64,000 nt of DNA from Pseudomonas guariconensis (GTDB lineage: Bacteria > Pseudomonadota > Gammaproteobacteria > Pseudomonadales > Pseudomonadaceae): the NCBI RefSeq assembly GCF_024127895.1, contig NZ_JAMYBK010000008.1, positions 1 to 64,000 of the forward strand, given 5' to 3'. Position 1 is the first letter of the stretch; the number at the start of each line of letters is the position of its first letter. The position numbers were made by a program, and so were the translations under genes. The notes beneath the pieces are model-generated. The model ran no database searches, was not told the DNA's origin, and worked only from the letters and a program-made list of their open reading frames with translations. Below, one piece after another: positions 43,346 through 52,157 of the stretch.

Positions 43346-43425
43346 TTTTCGCGGGCAAGCCCGCTCCCACAGGGTGTCGAGTCGGTCACGAATGATGTGG
43401 TTTGCAGGGCCTTGTGGGAGGCCTT
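43346..43425. repeat. REP element plus degenerate partner
   Basis: TTCGCGGGCAAGCCCGCTCC at 43348-43367 followed by CACAGGG; a degraded inverted partner CAGGGCCTTGTGGGAGGCC lies at 43405-43423. It fills the gap between two converging genes. Confidence 0.75.
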
Positions 43426-43504
43426 GGCGGGGCGCCGGACCGGTCGGGCAAGCGCCCCCCAAATGACAAAACGCTATCTTCCGCAAGCCCCTGTAGCACT
43501 ACCC

Positions 43505-44929
43505 CTACAGGCCACCCCTACGTACATGCTTGACCAGCACCTTCTCGAGCAACTCCCACATCGCCGGATCGGTACTGAACGCCACATTGAAGCGCATCCA
43601 CCCAGTCGCCTGGGCATCGACCATGAACAACTGCCCGGGCCCGAGCATGATCCCTTGCTCCAGTGCATCGTCGAGCAGCGCGGCGCTGTCGGGGATCGCG
43701 GGGTGCCGGGTCCAGATGTACATCCCTTCGTCCGACTCGGTGAACAACTCGAAGCCCAGCCGATGCAGGTGCCGGCCCACCTCCTGGTGCGCCTCGGCCA
43801 GGCGCTGGCGCAGGCGCTTGAGGTGCTTGCGCCAGCGGCCATCGATGATCGCCGCGTACACCACCCGCTCCATCACCTGCGAGGTGGTCAGGCCCGAGCG
43901 CATCTTCAGGTGCAGTAACTGCTGCATCAGCTCGGAGTTGGCCACCAGGTAGCCGACCCGCACGTTGGGCGAGATGCTCTTGGAGTAGCTGCCCACGTAC
44001 ACCACCTGCTGCAGGTGGTCGAGGCTGGCCAGGCATGGCTGGGGCTCGGCCACCATGTCGGCGTACAGGTTGTTCTCCACCAGACGAAAGCCATGCCGGG
44101 AGGCCAGTTGCAGCAGGCGGTGCAGCTGCGCCAGCGGTGTGCGCGAGCAGGTCGGGCTGTGCAGGTGCGGTTGGGTGAAGAAGGCTGTCGGACGCTGGTG
44201 GGCCAGCAGGCGCTCCAGGTGATCCAGGTCGTAGCCGGCCGGGGTGCGTGGCACGCCGACCAGGGTGGCGCCCTGGGTGCGCAGGATGCTCATCAGGTTG
44301 GGGTAGCCAGGGTCGTCCACCAGCACCACATCGCCGGGGCGCACCAGGGTGCGCACGGCCAGGTCCAGCGCCTGGCTGGCACCGTGGGTGAGCATCAGTT
44401 GCGCCGGGTTGGCGACGATCGACAGTTCCTGCTGCAGGTTCTGCGCGGTCAGCGCGCGCAGCTCCGGCAGGCCCATGGGGTCGCCGTAGCCGGAGAGTTC
44501 CAGCGGGCTGCCAGCCACCTGGCGCAGGCCACGGCGCAGGCCGTCCTCGTACATCCAGTCGTTGGGCAGCCAGCCACAGCCAGGTTTGAACGGTAACTGG
44601 CGGATCTCGAAGATCTGCTGCAGGTACCACTCGGCGTTGAACGTTGGCCGGGTGGTGTCGGCGTCCTGGTTGTGGTTGTCCAGCAGCTCGCCCACCGCGC
44701 GATTGACGAAGAACCCCGCATTGCCCCGGCTGACCAGCAGCCCCTGGGCCACCAGGCGGTCGTAGGCCTCGACCACGGTGAAGGTGCTCACCGAGTACGT
44801 CGCGGCGAAGGCGCGGATCGAGGGGACCTTGGCGCCGGGCTTGAGGGTCTGGTTGTCGATCAGCTCGCGCAGCCCGTCGATGATCTGGTTGACCAGCGGG
44901 GTAGGGGAGTCTGGATGTAGTTCGAGCAT
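43505..44929 (-). CDS. MocR-type regulator (GntR DNA-binding domain fused to aminotransferase fold)
   Basis: The 474-residue protein has an N-terminal GntR winged helix (about 8-75; KVPSIRAFAATYSVSTFTVV) and a fold-I aminotransferase domain. GSYSKSISPNVRVGYL places the PLP lysine at Lys317, and DDPGYPNLMSIL plus ENNLYADM are cofactor-site motifs. MocR proteins sense amino acids or PLP. It is divergent from an amino-acid permease (384-nt gap), its likely target. The ATG at 44929 has AAGG 7 nt upstream; an in-frame extension to 45034 crosses promoter sequence. Confidence 0.92.
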   Translation of the reverse strand: MLELHPDSPTPLVNQIIDGLRELIDNQTLKPGAKVPSIRAFAATYSVSTFTVVEAYDRLVAQGLLVSRGNAGFFVNRAVGELLDNHNQDADTTRPTFNAEWYLQQIFEIRQLPFKPGCGWLPNDWMYEDGLRRGLRQVAGSPLELSGYGDPMGLPELRALTAQNLQQELSIVANPAQLMLTHGASQALDLAVRTLVRPGDVVLVDDPGYPNLMSILRTQGATLVGVPRTPAGYDLDHLERLLAHQRPTAFFTQPHLHSPTCSRTPLAQLHRLLQLASRHGFRLVENNLYADMVAEPQPCLASLDHLQQVVYVGSYSKSISPNVRVGYLVANSELMQQLLHLKMRSGLTTSQVMERVVYAAIIDGRWRKHLKRLRQRLAEAHQEVGRHLHRLGFELFTESDEGMYIWTRHPAIPDSAALLDDALEQGIMLGPGQLFMVDAQATGWMRFNVAFSTDPAMWELLEKVLVKHVRRGGL

Positions 44930-45313
44930 TCGGGTGCCTTCAGGTGTGCGTAACGCCAAGCGCCTGCAGGGTGTCGCGGGTGTATTGCATTGGCGGCCTG
45001 TACAGTGCAGTGCGGATTTCATGCCACTGTGCATGGCTCTCTGTGTCCGACATTTTTACATTAGGTGTCAGATATCGCCAGACAAAGCATTTCAGTTCAC
45101 CCGGGAGGCAACCCCCGGGCACGTCAGCAGGCCGCCATGGAAGGCCTGCGTGTGTTTTCGCACACCTCCTGCCCGTACGGGTGGCCGGCAGGTTGAATTC
45201 GAGCAGTCGGGTTCAGCACGCCGGCCGCCGGCGCTGATGTACAGGTGAGACCGATAGCCATCGGGGTTTCACAGTTTTTCCTTGGATAAAAAGAAGCACG
45301 GGGTACACAACTG
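44930..45313. promoter_or_regulatory. Divergent mocR / permease region with operator repeats and leader
   Basis: From the mocR side: inverted repeat ACAGTG (45002-45007) / CACTGT (45025-45030); direct repeats GTGTCCGAC (45043-45051) and GTGTCAGAT (45065-45073), 22 bp apart, a geometry used by MocR regulators such as GabR and PdxR; a possible -10 TACATT at 45057-45062. Then about 230 nt of hairpin-rich sequence precede the permease: GCAGGCC/GGCCTGC (45127-45149), the palindrome CCCGTACGGG (45172-45181), a hairpin at 45213-45237 and a terminator-like hairpin at 45245-45279. Confidence 0.5.
45245..45279 (+). terminator. Terminator-like hairpin in the permease leader
   Basis: GTGA and TCAC enclose CCGATagccATCGG, giving a two-part stem (45245-45272) followed after two bases by TTTTT (45275-45279). 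It lies 34 nt before the permease ATG, where an intrinsic terminator would act as an attenuator. A second stable hairpin (TCAGC...GCTGA, 45213-45237) lies just upstream. Confidence 0.45.
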
Positions 45314-46726
45314 ATGGACGCAACATCCCTATCCACCACGGCCGCGAAAGGGGAGCACGAGAGCAAACTCAGTGCTTCGCTCAAGTCGCGCCACCTGACG
45401 ATGATGTCGATCGCTGGGGTCATCGGCGGCGCCTTGTTCGTCGGTTCCGGCAGCGTGATCCACAGCGCAGGCCCCGCCGCGGTCCTCGCCTATCTCGCCG
45501 GCGGCATCCTGGTGGTGTTGATCATGCGCATGCTCGGCGAGATGGCGACCTCCTCGCCGGACACCGGCTCGTTCTCCACCTACGCCGACCGCGCCATCGG
45601 CCGCTGGGCCGGTTTCACCATCGGTTGGCTGTACTGGTGGTACTGGGTCATCCTCATGGCCTGGGAAGCCTACGTGGCGGGCAAGATCCTGCATGGCTGG
45701 TTCCCTGGTATCAGCGTCAACGTGTTCGTGCTGGCCACCACCTGTGTGCTGATCACGGTCAACTTCTTCAACGTCAAGCACTACGGTGAGTTCGAGTTCT
45801 GGTTCGCCTTGATCAAGGTGGTGGCCATCGTCTGCTTCCTGATCGTCTGCACCGCGGCCGTGTTCAACATCTGGCAGTTCGGCGAGGTGCGTGGCATCAG
45901 CCACTTGACCAGCGAAGGCTTCATGCCCAACGGCCTCACCACGGTGATCGGTGCGCTGCTCGGGGTGATGTTCGCCTTCCTCGGCGCCGAGATCGTCACC
46001 ATCGCCGCGTCCGAATCCAAGGACCCGTCCACCCAGATCGTCAAGGCCACCAACTCCGTGGTATGGCGTGTGTGCCTGTTCTACGTGGGCTCGATCTTCC
46101 TGATCGTCTGCCTGGTGCCGTGGAACGACCCGCACCTGGGCGAGTCCGGCTATGGCGCCTACCGCCGCACCCTGGAGCTGCTGGGCGTGCCGTATGCCGA
46201 GCTGCTGATGAACTTCGTGGTGCTGACCTCGGTGAGCAGTTGCCTGATCTCCGGCCACTACACCGCCTCGCGCATGCTGTTCTCGCTGTCCCAGCGTGGC
46301 GACGCGCCGTCGTTCTTCAAGATCACACGTGCCGGTACCGGCGTGCCGGTGTACGCGATCATGGGGTCGTGCGCCGTGGCCATCTTCTGCGCCCTGATCA
46401 ACTTCAGTGAGACCCTGCGCCCGAAGGACGTGCTGGAGACCCTGATGAACACCACCGGCATGATCGCCCTGCTGGTGTACCTGGTGATCGCTTTCTCGCA
46501 GCTGCGCATGCGTCGCAAGCTGGTGGCCGAAGGCAAGGAAGTGCGCCTGAAGATGTGGCTGTTCCCCTGGCTGACCTACCTGGTGATCGCCTTCATCATC
46601 GTCTGCCTGGTGGTCATGGCGTTCATGCCTGACTACCAGATCCTGGTGATCTCCACCGGCATCGCCGCAGCCATCGTGGTGGCGATGGGCGTGGTCCACC
46701 AACTGCGCACCTCCCGGCAGCACTGA
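45314..46726 (+). CDS. Amino-acid permease, APC family (GabP/AAT type)
   Basis: The 470-residue protein has twelve membrane segments and the APC family signature: SRHLTMMSIAGVIGGALFVG in TM1 and a MFAFLGAEIVTIAASESKDP segment in TM6, the hallmark of the GabP/AroP/LysP group. It takes up an amino acid or GABA-like compound with protons. Divergent mocR suggests control by an amine or amino acid. No strong Shine-Dalgarno precedes the ATG. The substrate cannot be told from sequence. Confidence 0.9.
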   Translation: MDATSLSTTAAKGEHESKLSASLKSRHLTMMSIAGVIGGALFVGSGSVIHSAGPAAVLAYLAGGILVVLIMRMLGEMATSSPDTGSFSTYADRAIGRWAGFTIGWLYWWYWVILMAWEAYVAGKILHGWFPGISVNVFVLATTCVLITVNFFNVKHYGEFEFWFALIKVVAIVCFLIVCTAAVFNIWQFGEVRGISHLTSEGFMPNGLTTVIGALLGVMFAFLGAEIVTIAASESKDPSTQIVKATNSVVWRVCLFYVGSIFLIVCLVPWNDPHLGESGYGAYRRTLELLGVPYAELLMNFVVLTSVSSCLISGHYTASRMLFSLSQRGDAPSFFKITRAGTGVPVYAIMGSCAVAIFCALINFSETLRPKDVLETLMNTTGMIALLVYLVIAFSQLRMRRKLVAEGKEVRLKMWLFPWLTYLVIAFIIVCLVVMAFMPDYQILVISTGIAAAIVVAMGVVHQLRTSRQH

Positions 46727-46789
46727 GGTTGCCTTCCCGCATGACCGAGCCCTCGCTGGGCCGGCCATGCGGCTGCAGATGGCTTATGC

Positions 46790-46855
46790 TGGAGGCCAGT
46801 GTGGCGGATGCCTGTGCTCGATTGCGAGTACAGGCATCCGCCACACTGGCCTCCA
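46790..46855. repeat. Perfect 26-bp inverted repeat forming a long hairpin
   Basis: Positions 46790-46815 are the exact reverse complement of 46830-46855. The 14-nt centre continues the stem (CTCG/CGAG plus one G-T pair), leaving loop ATTG, so the full stem is 31 bp. It lies between the permease stop and the methyltransferase start. There is no T tract, so it is not a standard intrinsic terminator. Confidence 0.85.
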
Positions 46856-46883
46856 GACATTCAGCCTGCCGAAGGAACCCGCC

Positions 46884-47660
46884 ATGGCTTGGTCCGCCAC
46901 CCAGTATTCACTTTTCGAAGACGAACGTACCCGCGCGGTGCGCGACCTGCTGGCGGCGGTACCGCCGCGGCCGGTGCGCCATGCCACGGACCTGGGCTGC
47001 GGCCCGGGCAATTCCACCGAAGTGCTGCGCCAGCACCATCCCGATGCCCTGGTCGTCGCTCTGGACAGCGACCCGGACATGATCGACAAGGCTCGCCAGC
47101 GGCGGCGCCTGTGCGTGCCCCAGGTGCGCTGCGAGATCGCTGAGATTGCCGGTTGGTCGGCCGCCGAGCCCCAGGACCTGATCCTGGCCAACGCCTCGCT
47201 GCAATGGGTCGCAGACCACGGCGCCCTCTATCCGCACCTGGTCCGCCAGTTGAGCGAGGGTGGCAGCCTGGCGGTGCAGACCCCGGACAACCTCGACGAG
47301 CCCGCCCACCGGCAGTTGCGCGAAATCGCCAGCCAGGGGCCCTGGGCGGCCAGGTTCGCCGACTTCTCGTTGCCGCCCCGGCACAACGCGGCGTTCTACT
47401 ACGACCTGCTCAGCCCGCTGTGCACCCGCGTGGATGTATGGCGCACCACCTATCACCACCCCTTGGCCGGTGGCGCCGAGGCGGTGGTGGAGTGGTTCAA
47501 GGGCTCGGCGCTGCGCCCGTACCTGGCGCGCCTGGACGAGCGGGAGCAGGCGGACTTTCTGCAGCTGTACCTGCAGGCGATGCAGCATGACTATCCGCCG
47601 GCCAGCGACGGCAAGGTGCTGCTGGCGTTTCCGCGTTTGTTCGTGGTCGCTACGCGCTAG
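46884..47660 (+). CDS. tam: Trans-aconitate 2-methyltransferase
   Basis: The 258-residue SAM-dependent methyltransferase begins MAWSATQYSLFEDERTRAVR, the typical Tam start, followed by the SAM-binding ATDLGCGPGNSTEVL (about residues 34-48), DSDPDMIDKAR and LILANASLQWVADH. Tam methylates trans-aconitate, a spontaneous inhibitor of aconitase. GAAGGA lies 7 nt before the ATG. In-frame extension upstream runs through the 26-bp inverted repeat and is not accepted. The 3' end overlaps the convergent DUF2784 gene by 11 nt. Confidence 0.9.
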   Translation: MAWSATQYSLFEDERTRAVRDLLAAVPPRPVRHATDLGCGPGNSTEVLRQHHPDALVVALDSDPDMIDKARQRRRLCVPQVRCEIAEIAGWSAAEPQDLILANASLQWVADHGALYPHLVRQLSEGGSLAVQTPDNLDEPAHRQLREIASQGPWAARFADFSLPPRHNAAFYYDLLSPLCTRVDVWRTTYHHPLAGGAEAVVEWFKGSALRPYLARLDEREQADFLQLYLQAMQHDYPPASDGKVLLAFPRLFVVATR

Positions 47661-48021
47661 TACGCCGCCAGCGCCAGAGCACGTAGCCATACACGCCGAG
47701 GTTGAGCAGCAACACGAACAGGCCCAGCAGCACCTGGACCTGTGGCGTCAGCCCGGGCGGGTAGATCAGCGGCCAGATGTAGTGCTCGATGAAGCCGCCC
47801 TGGTAGCCGGCCACGCCAGCGGCAGCGCGCATATGGTTCTCCCAGTCGGTCAGTGGGCATTCCAGGTGCAGGCACTCCACCGCCAGGCCCCAGGCCAGGG
47901 CGGGCAGGTGGATGAGCAGGGCGGGGCGCCACCGGAGCACCCACAGGCCGCCGAACAGCACCAGCAGGATGAAGGCCAGGTGCAGCAGGACCAGGGCGTC
48001 GGCGGCCAGGCGGTAGAACAT
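47650..48021 (-). CDS. DUF2784 membrane protein
   Basis: The 123-residue protein starts MFYRLAADALVLLHLAFILL and has three to four hydrophobic segments, with the conserved ECPLTDWENHMR motif and the YWPL-like HYIWPLIYPPGL segment between them, typical of DUF2784. GAAGG lies 7 nt before the ATG. Function unknown; probably an inner-membrane protein. It is convergent to tam, and follows the lysR gene on the same strand by 121 nt. Confidence 0.85.
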   Translation of the reverse strand: MFYRLAADALVLLHLAFILLVLFGGLWVLRWRPALLIHLPALAWGLAVECLHLECPLTDWENHMRAAAGVAGYQGGFIEHYIWPLIYPPGLTPQVQVLLGLFVLLLNLGVYGYVLWRWRRTSA

Positions 48022-48142
48022 GGCGGACCTTCGCAGGGGGCAGTCATCTGAGCATAGGCGGGTGGGTATGGCTTGGTTGGTTGTTGCGCCTGCCTCCACC
48101 ACTGTGCGGGTAACTTCCAGCCAATACCTGGCCTGTGTGTTC

Positions 48143-49012
48143 TCAAAGCCCTTCCTGCACCATCTGCAGGAACGTCGCCACCACCCGCCGTGTGCGCTGC
48201 TCGCTCAGGCACACCAGCGTCTCGGTCAAATGCCGCTGGCAATCGACGATCGGCAATGCACAGACGCGCGCATCGGCGCCGAACTCCGCCGCCGACACCA
48301 CCCCCACGCCGATCCCCACCACCACCGCCTCACGCGCCGCCTCGCGGCCTTCGACCTGGATCGCCGGACGGATACGCAGGCCCGCACGTTGCATCTCTTC
48401 CTCGAGGGTCTGGCGCGTCACCGAGCCGGGTTCGCGCAGCACCAGCGGCGTGTCGTCCAGGTCGGCCAGGCTGATCGAGCCACGGCTGGCCCAAGGATGG
48501 TCATGGGACACGAAGGCCACCATCGGGTCGCGACGCATGGGCACGCAGTAGAGCCGCTCATCGTCGACATCACGGCCGAGCAGGGCCAGGTCGGCCTGGT
48601 AGCTGAACAGCCGGGCCAGGGACTCGTCGGTGTTGCCGGTCTCGATCTTCACCTGGATGCCAGGGTAGCGCTGGCAGAAACGGGCGATCTGCGGCAGCAC
48701 GTGCACCGGCGCGTCCACCGCCAGCACCAGGCTGCCGGTGTGCAGGGCACGGGAGTCCTGCAGCAGTTCGACAGCCTCGGTTTCGCAGGCGAACAGGCGC
48801 TGGGTGATGCCCAGCAGGCGCTCGCCCAGGTCGGTCAGCCGTACCGAGCGTTTGTTGCGGTGGAACAGCAGCACGCCGAAGCGCTCTTCGAGCTTGCGTA
48901 CCTGGTCGGAAACCGCTGGTTGGGTGAGAAACAGTTTATCGGCGGCGCGGGTGAAGCTGCCGTGTTCGGCGACGGCGTGAAACGCCTTGAGTTGAGCGTG
49001 TGAGACCGACAT
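48143..49012 (-). CDS. LysR-family regulator, resembles aminophosphonate-associated LysR proteins
   Basis: The 289-residue protein begins MSVSHAQLKAFHAVAEHGSF with helix-turn-helix TRAADKLFLTQPAVSDQVRK, then LLFHRNKRSVRLTDLGERLL. This N-terminal wording is what I recall of the LysR proteins encoded beside 2-aminoethylphosphonate genes (phnWX) in pseudomonads; that link is from memory and unverified. The gene is divergent from an OPA-type transporter and FAD oxidoreductase, the likely targets. A symmetrical AT-rich site lies 40-60 nt upstream of its ATG. Confidence 0.88.
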   Translation of the reverse strand: MSVSHAQLKAFHAVAEHGSFTRAADKLFLTQPAVSDQVRKLEERFGVLLFHRNKRSVRLTDLGERLLGITQRLFACETEAVELLQDSRALHTGSLVLAVDAPVHVLPQIARFCQRYPGIQVKIETGNTDESLARLFSYQADLALLGRDVDDERLYCVPMRRDPMVAFVSHDHPWASRGSISLADLDDTPLVLREPGSVTRQTLEEEMQRAGLRIRPAIQVEGREAAREAVVVGIGVGVVSAAEFGADARVCALPIVDCQRHLTETLVCLSEQRTRRVVATFLQMVQEGL

Positions 49013-49051
49013 GAGCGCTCCGGTAACAAGTTGGGCTTATGTGTGAAATAC

Positions 49052-49072
49052 GATAAATCGATTTTATTTATC
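49052..49072. promoter_or_regulatory. Candidate LysR operator GATAAAT-N7-ATTTATC
   Basis: GATAAAT (49052-49058) and ATTTATC (49066-49072) are perfect reverse complements with a 7-nt centre, giving the T-N11-A geometry of LysR recognition boxes. It sits in the 259-nt divergent gap, 40 nt upstream of lysR and 200 nt upstream of the transporter. Confidence 0.55.
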
Positions 49073-49271
49073 AGTCATCAACTGGTTCCATAACGACCAG
49101 CCCGGTGGCCCTTTACAGGCTGCCAGCGGCCATGGCGCCGCCCCGGTCACGCCAGACCCGCGGTGCCATCTGACCAGATGACGGCCCTCCGTCATGCAGT
49201 GCGCAACACAACAACAAGACAGGCGTTTCTTCACATTCTGCCGGCACACTTGAGCAAGAGGTCAGAGTCAA

Positions 49272-50588
49272 ATGAATCAATCCCTAGCCGCCATCAAGCG
49301 TTGGCGCATCCAGATCTTCGCGATCACCTGGCTGGCGTATGCTGCCTTCTACTTCACCCGCAAGGCGTTTTCCGTCGCCAAGCTGGGCATTGGTGAAGAC
49401 CCCGATTTCATGCTCGACAAGGCCGCCATGGCCAACCTCGACGCCATCTACCTGGCCGCCTACGCGGTGGGCCAGTTCACCTGGGGGATGCTCGCCGACC
49501 GCTTCGGCCCGCGCGTGGTGGTGCTCGGCGGGCTGCTGATCTCGGCGGCGGCGGCCGTGGTGATGGGCAGCTATGCGACCTTCCCGATCTTCGCCACGTG
49601 CATGCTGGTCCAGGGGCTGGCGCAGTCCACCGGCTGGGCGGGGTTGTGCAAGAACATCGGCAGTTTCTTCCCGGCCGTCCAGCGTGGCCGGGTGCTGGGC
49701 CTGTGGAGCTCGTGCTACGCCTTCGGCGGCCTGGTGGCCTCGCCCTTCGCCGGCTGGTGGGCCTACACCCTGGTGGGTAGCTGGCACGCGGCATTCTTCT
49801 CCAGTGCCGCGGTGGTGGCCGGGGTGGCGGTGCTGTTCTTCATCCTGCAGCGCAACAAGCCCGAGGATGTCGGCCTGCCGGCGGTGGAGCCGGAGCCGCA
49901 GAGCATGGCGCCGGCGGCGAACCTGTGCAGTGTCTGGGCGCCGCTGCGGGAGATCCTCAGCAACCGCACGGTGCTGACCCTGGGCCTGGCCTATTTCATG
50001 CTCAAGCCTGCGCGCTACGCCATCCTGTTCTGGGGCCCGGTGATCGTCTTCGAACAAATGCCCTCGGTGGGCAAGGTCGGCGCGGCCATCATTCCCACCG
50101 CCTTCGAGCTGGCCGGGCTGCTCGGGCCGATCATCATCGGCCTGGCCTCGGACAAGCTGTTCGGCGCCCGGCGCATGCCCGCCTGCGTGATCAGCCTGGT
50201 GCTGCTGACCGCCACCCTGGCGGCGTTCATGGCGGCGATGCACAGCGGCAGCGTGATCCTGGTGGTGGCCTTGCTGTTCGTCATGGGCCTGACCCTGTAC
50301 GGCCCGGACTCAATGATCAGCGGCGCTGCGGCGATCGACTTCGGCACGGCCAAGGCCGGCGCCACCGCGGCGGGCTTCGTCAATGGTTGCGGCTCGGTGG
50401 GAGCGGTGCTCGGTGGCCTGCTGCCGGGGTATTTCGACAGCGTCACGGTGTTCATCATTTTCTCCGGCACCGCGCTGTTCTCCGCCCTGGTCCTGCTGCC
50501 GCACTGGAACAGCCGCCCGGCCAGCGCCGTGCAGGCCAACGACGTGGCACCCAATACCGGCATGGCGATCAAGCCGGCCCGTACCTAA
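49272..50588 (+). CDS. MFS transporter of the organophosphate:phosphate antiporter (OPA) type
   Basis: The 438-residue protein has twelve membrane segments. Its start (IKRWRIQIFAITWLAYAAFY then FTRKAFSVAKLGI) has the Y-x-x-F/Y-x-x-R-K pattern in TM1 of GlpT/UhpT/UhpC, and VQGLAQSTGWAGLCKNIGSF corresponds to the TM4 region. OPA porters carry phosphorylated or phosphonate-like anions. The downstream FAD oxidoreductase gene starts 14 nt after the stop, so both form one operon. Confidence 0.88.
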   Translation: MNQSLAAIKRWRIQIFAITWLAYAAFYFTRKAFSVAKLGIGEDPDFMLDKAAMANLDAIYLAAYAVGQFTWGMLADRFGPRVVVLGGLLISAAAAVVMGSYATFPIFATCMLVQGLAQSTGWAGLCKNIGSFFPAVQRGRVLGLWSSCYAFGGLVASPFAGWWAYTLVGSWHAAFFSSAAVVAGVAVLFFILQRNKPEDVGLPAVEPEPQSMAPAANLCSVWAPLREILSNRTVLTLGLAYFMLKPARYAILFWGPVIVFEQMPSVGKVGAAIIPTAFELAGLLGPIIIGLASDKLFGARRMPACVISLVLLTATLAAFMAAMHSGSVILVVALLFVMGLTLYGPDSMISGAAAIDFGTAKAGATAAGFVNGCGSVGAVLGGLLPGYFDSVTVFIIFSGTALFSALVLLPHWNSRPASAVQANDVAPNTGMAIKPART

Positions 50589-50602
50589 AGGAAAGTGAGC
50601 AG

Positions 50603-51994
50603 ATGAGACCCTTTTGGCTGCAACAGGCCCTGGACCAGGAAGACGAGGCGGTATGCCCGCCGCTGGATGCCGACGTGCGCTGCGACGTGTGCATCGTCGG
50701 CGGCGGCTACACCGGGCTGTGGACCGCGCTGATGCTCAAGGAGCAGGCGCCGGCGCTGGATGTGCTGTTGATCGAGGCGGACATCTGCGGTGCCGGCGCC
50801 AGCGGGCGCAACGGTGGTTGCGCGCTGTCATGGTCGGCCAAGTACTTCACCCTCGAGCGCTTGTTCGGCATGGCGGAGGCCGTGCGCCTGGTGCGCGAGT
50901 CGGAGCGCAGCATCGGCGCCATCGGCGAGTTCTGCGCGGCCAACGGCATCCACTGCGACTACCGCATGGACGGCACCCTGTACACCGCCACCAACGCCGC
51001 CCAGGTCGGTGGCACCGATGCGGTGATCGCCGCGCTGGAGCAGAGGGGCATCAATTCGTTCCAGCGCCTGGCGCTGGAGCAGGTGCAGCGCCTGGCCGGC
51101 TCCGCCCGCCACCTGGAAGGCTGGTACTCGCCGGCCGCCGCCACCGTGCAGCCGGGGCGCCTGGTGCGCGGCCTGCGCCGGGTGGCCTTGCAGCGGGGCG
51201 TGCGCATCCACGAGGGCACGGCGATGACGGGCCTGGAGCATGGGGCGCCGGTGCAGGTGCGCACCCGGGGCGGGACCGTCCGTGCCGACCGGGTGGTGCT
51301 CGGCCTCAATGCCTGGATGGCGCGGGCCTTTCCCCAGTTCGAGCGCAGCGTGGCGATCGTTTCCAGCGACATGGTGATCACCGAGCCCTGCCCGGAACTG
51401 CTGCGCGAGATCGGCCTGGACAGCGGCATCAGCGTCCTCGATTCGCGCATCTTCGTGCATTACTACCACAACACCAGCGACGGTCGGCTGATGCTCGGCA
51501 AGGGCGGCAATACCTTCGCCTATGGTGGGCGTATGCTGCCGGTGTTCGACCAGCCGTCGCCGTACCAGCCACTGTTGCGCGAAAGCCTCGGCGAGTTTTT
51601 CCCGACCCTGGCGCAGGTGCCGCTGGCGGCCAGCTGGAACGGCCCCTCGGACCGCTCGGTGACCGGCTTGCCGTTCTTTGGCCGGCTGGATGGGCAGGGC
51701 AACGTGTTCTATGGCTTCGGCTACTCGGGCAGTGGTGTCGGGCCCTGCCACATGGGTGGGCAGATCCTCTCGTCGCTGGTGCTGGGCCTGGACAACCCCT
51801 GGACCCGCTCGCCGCTGGTCAAGGGCCCGCTGGGGCAATTCCCGCCGGAGCCGATCCGCTACCTGGGCTCGCTGATGGTGCGCAACGCCATCCGCCGCAA
51901 GGAGCGCGCCGAGGACCGCGGCGTGCGCCCGCGCCGCCTGGATGTGCGCCTGGCACGTTTCGCCGCGGCGGCGGGCAAGGCCGACAAGGCCTGA
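50603..51994 (+). CDS. FAD-dependent amine oxidoreductase (DAO family)
   Basis: The 463-residue protein has the FAD-binding motif DVCIVGGGYTGLWTALMLKE at residues 28-47, GAGASGRNGGCALSW (about 60-75), and a C-terminal VTGLPFFGRL...GYSGSGVGPCHMGG region typical of DAO-family oxidoreductases like the gamma-glutamylputrescine oxidase PuuB. It would oxidise a secondary or primary amine. The N-terminal 27 residues (MRPFWLQQALDQEDEAVCPP) are typical of this subgroup. Operon partner is an OPA transporter, suggesting an anionic, perhaps phosphorus-containing, amine as substrate (inference). AAAGGA lies upstream of the ATG. Confidence 0.88.
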   Translation: MRPFWLQQALDQEDEAVCPPLDADVRCDVCIVGGGYTGLWTALMLKEQAPALDVLLIEADICGAGASGRNGGCALSWSAKYFTLERLFGMAEAVRLVRESERSIGAIGEFCAANGIHCDYRMDGTLYTATNAAQVGGTDAVIAALEQRGINSFQRLALEQVQRLAGSARHLEGWYSPAAATVQPGRLVRGLRRVALQRGVRIHEGTAMTGLEHGAPVQVRTRGGTVRADRVVLGLNAWMARAFPQFERSVAIVSSDMVITEPCPELLREIGLDSGISVLDSRIFVHYYHNTSDGRLMLGKGGNTFAYGGRMLPVFDQPSPYQPLLRESLGEFFPTLAQVPLAASWNGPSDRSVTGLPFFGRLDGQGNVFYGFGYSGSGVGPCHMGGQILSSLVLGLDNPWTRSPLVKGPLGQFPPEPIRYLGSLMVRNAIRRKERAEDRGVRPRRLDVRLARFAAAAGKADKA

Positions 51995-52157
51995 TGGCCG
52001 GGAGGGCCGCGCGGCGGCCCTTGCGCGGGTGCAAGGCCATTTCCAGCGGCCGTGCTGCATGAGATTTCTTGTCGATCAGGTGGGCGAGGGCGTATAAACT
52101 GCTCCCACTTTTGGCCGGTCGCTTCCTGAACCGGCCGCTGGAACAAAGAGAGTCGAC

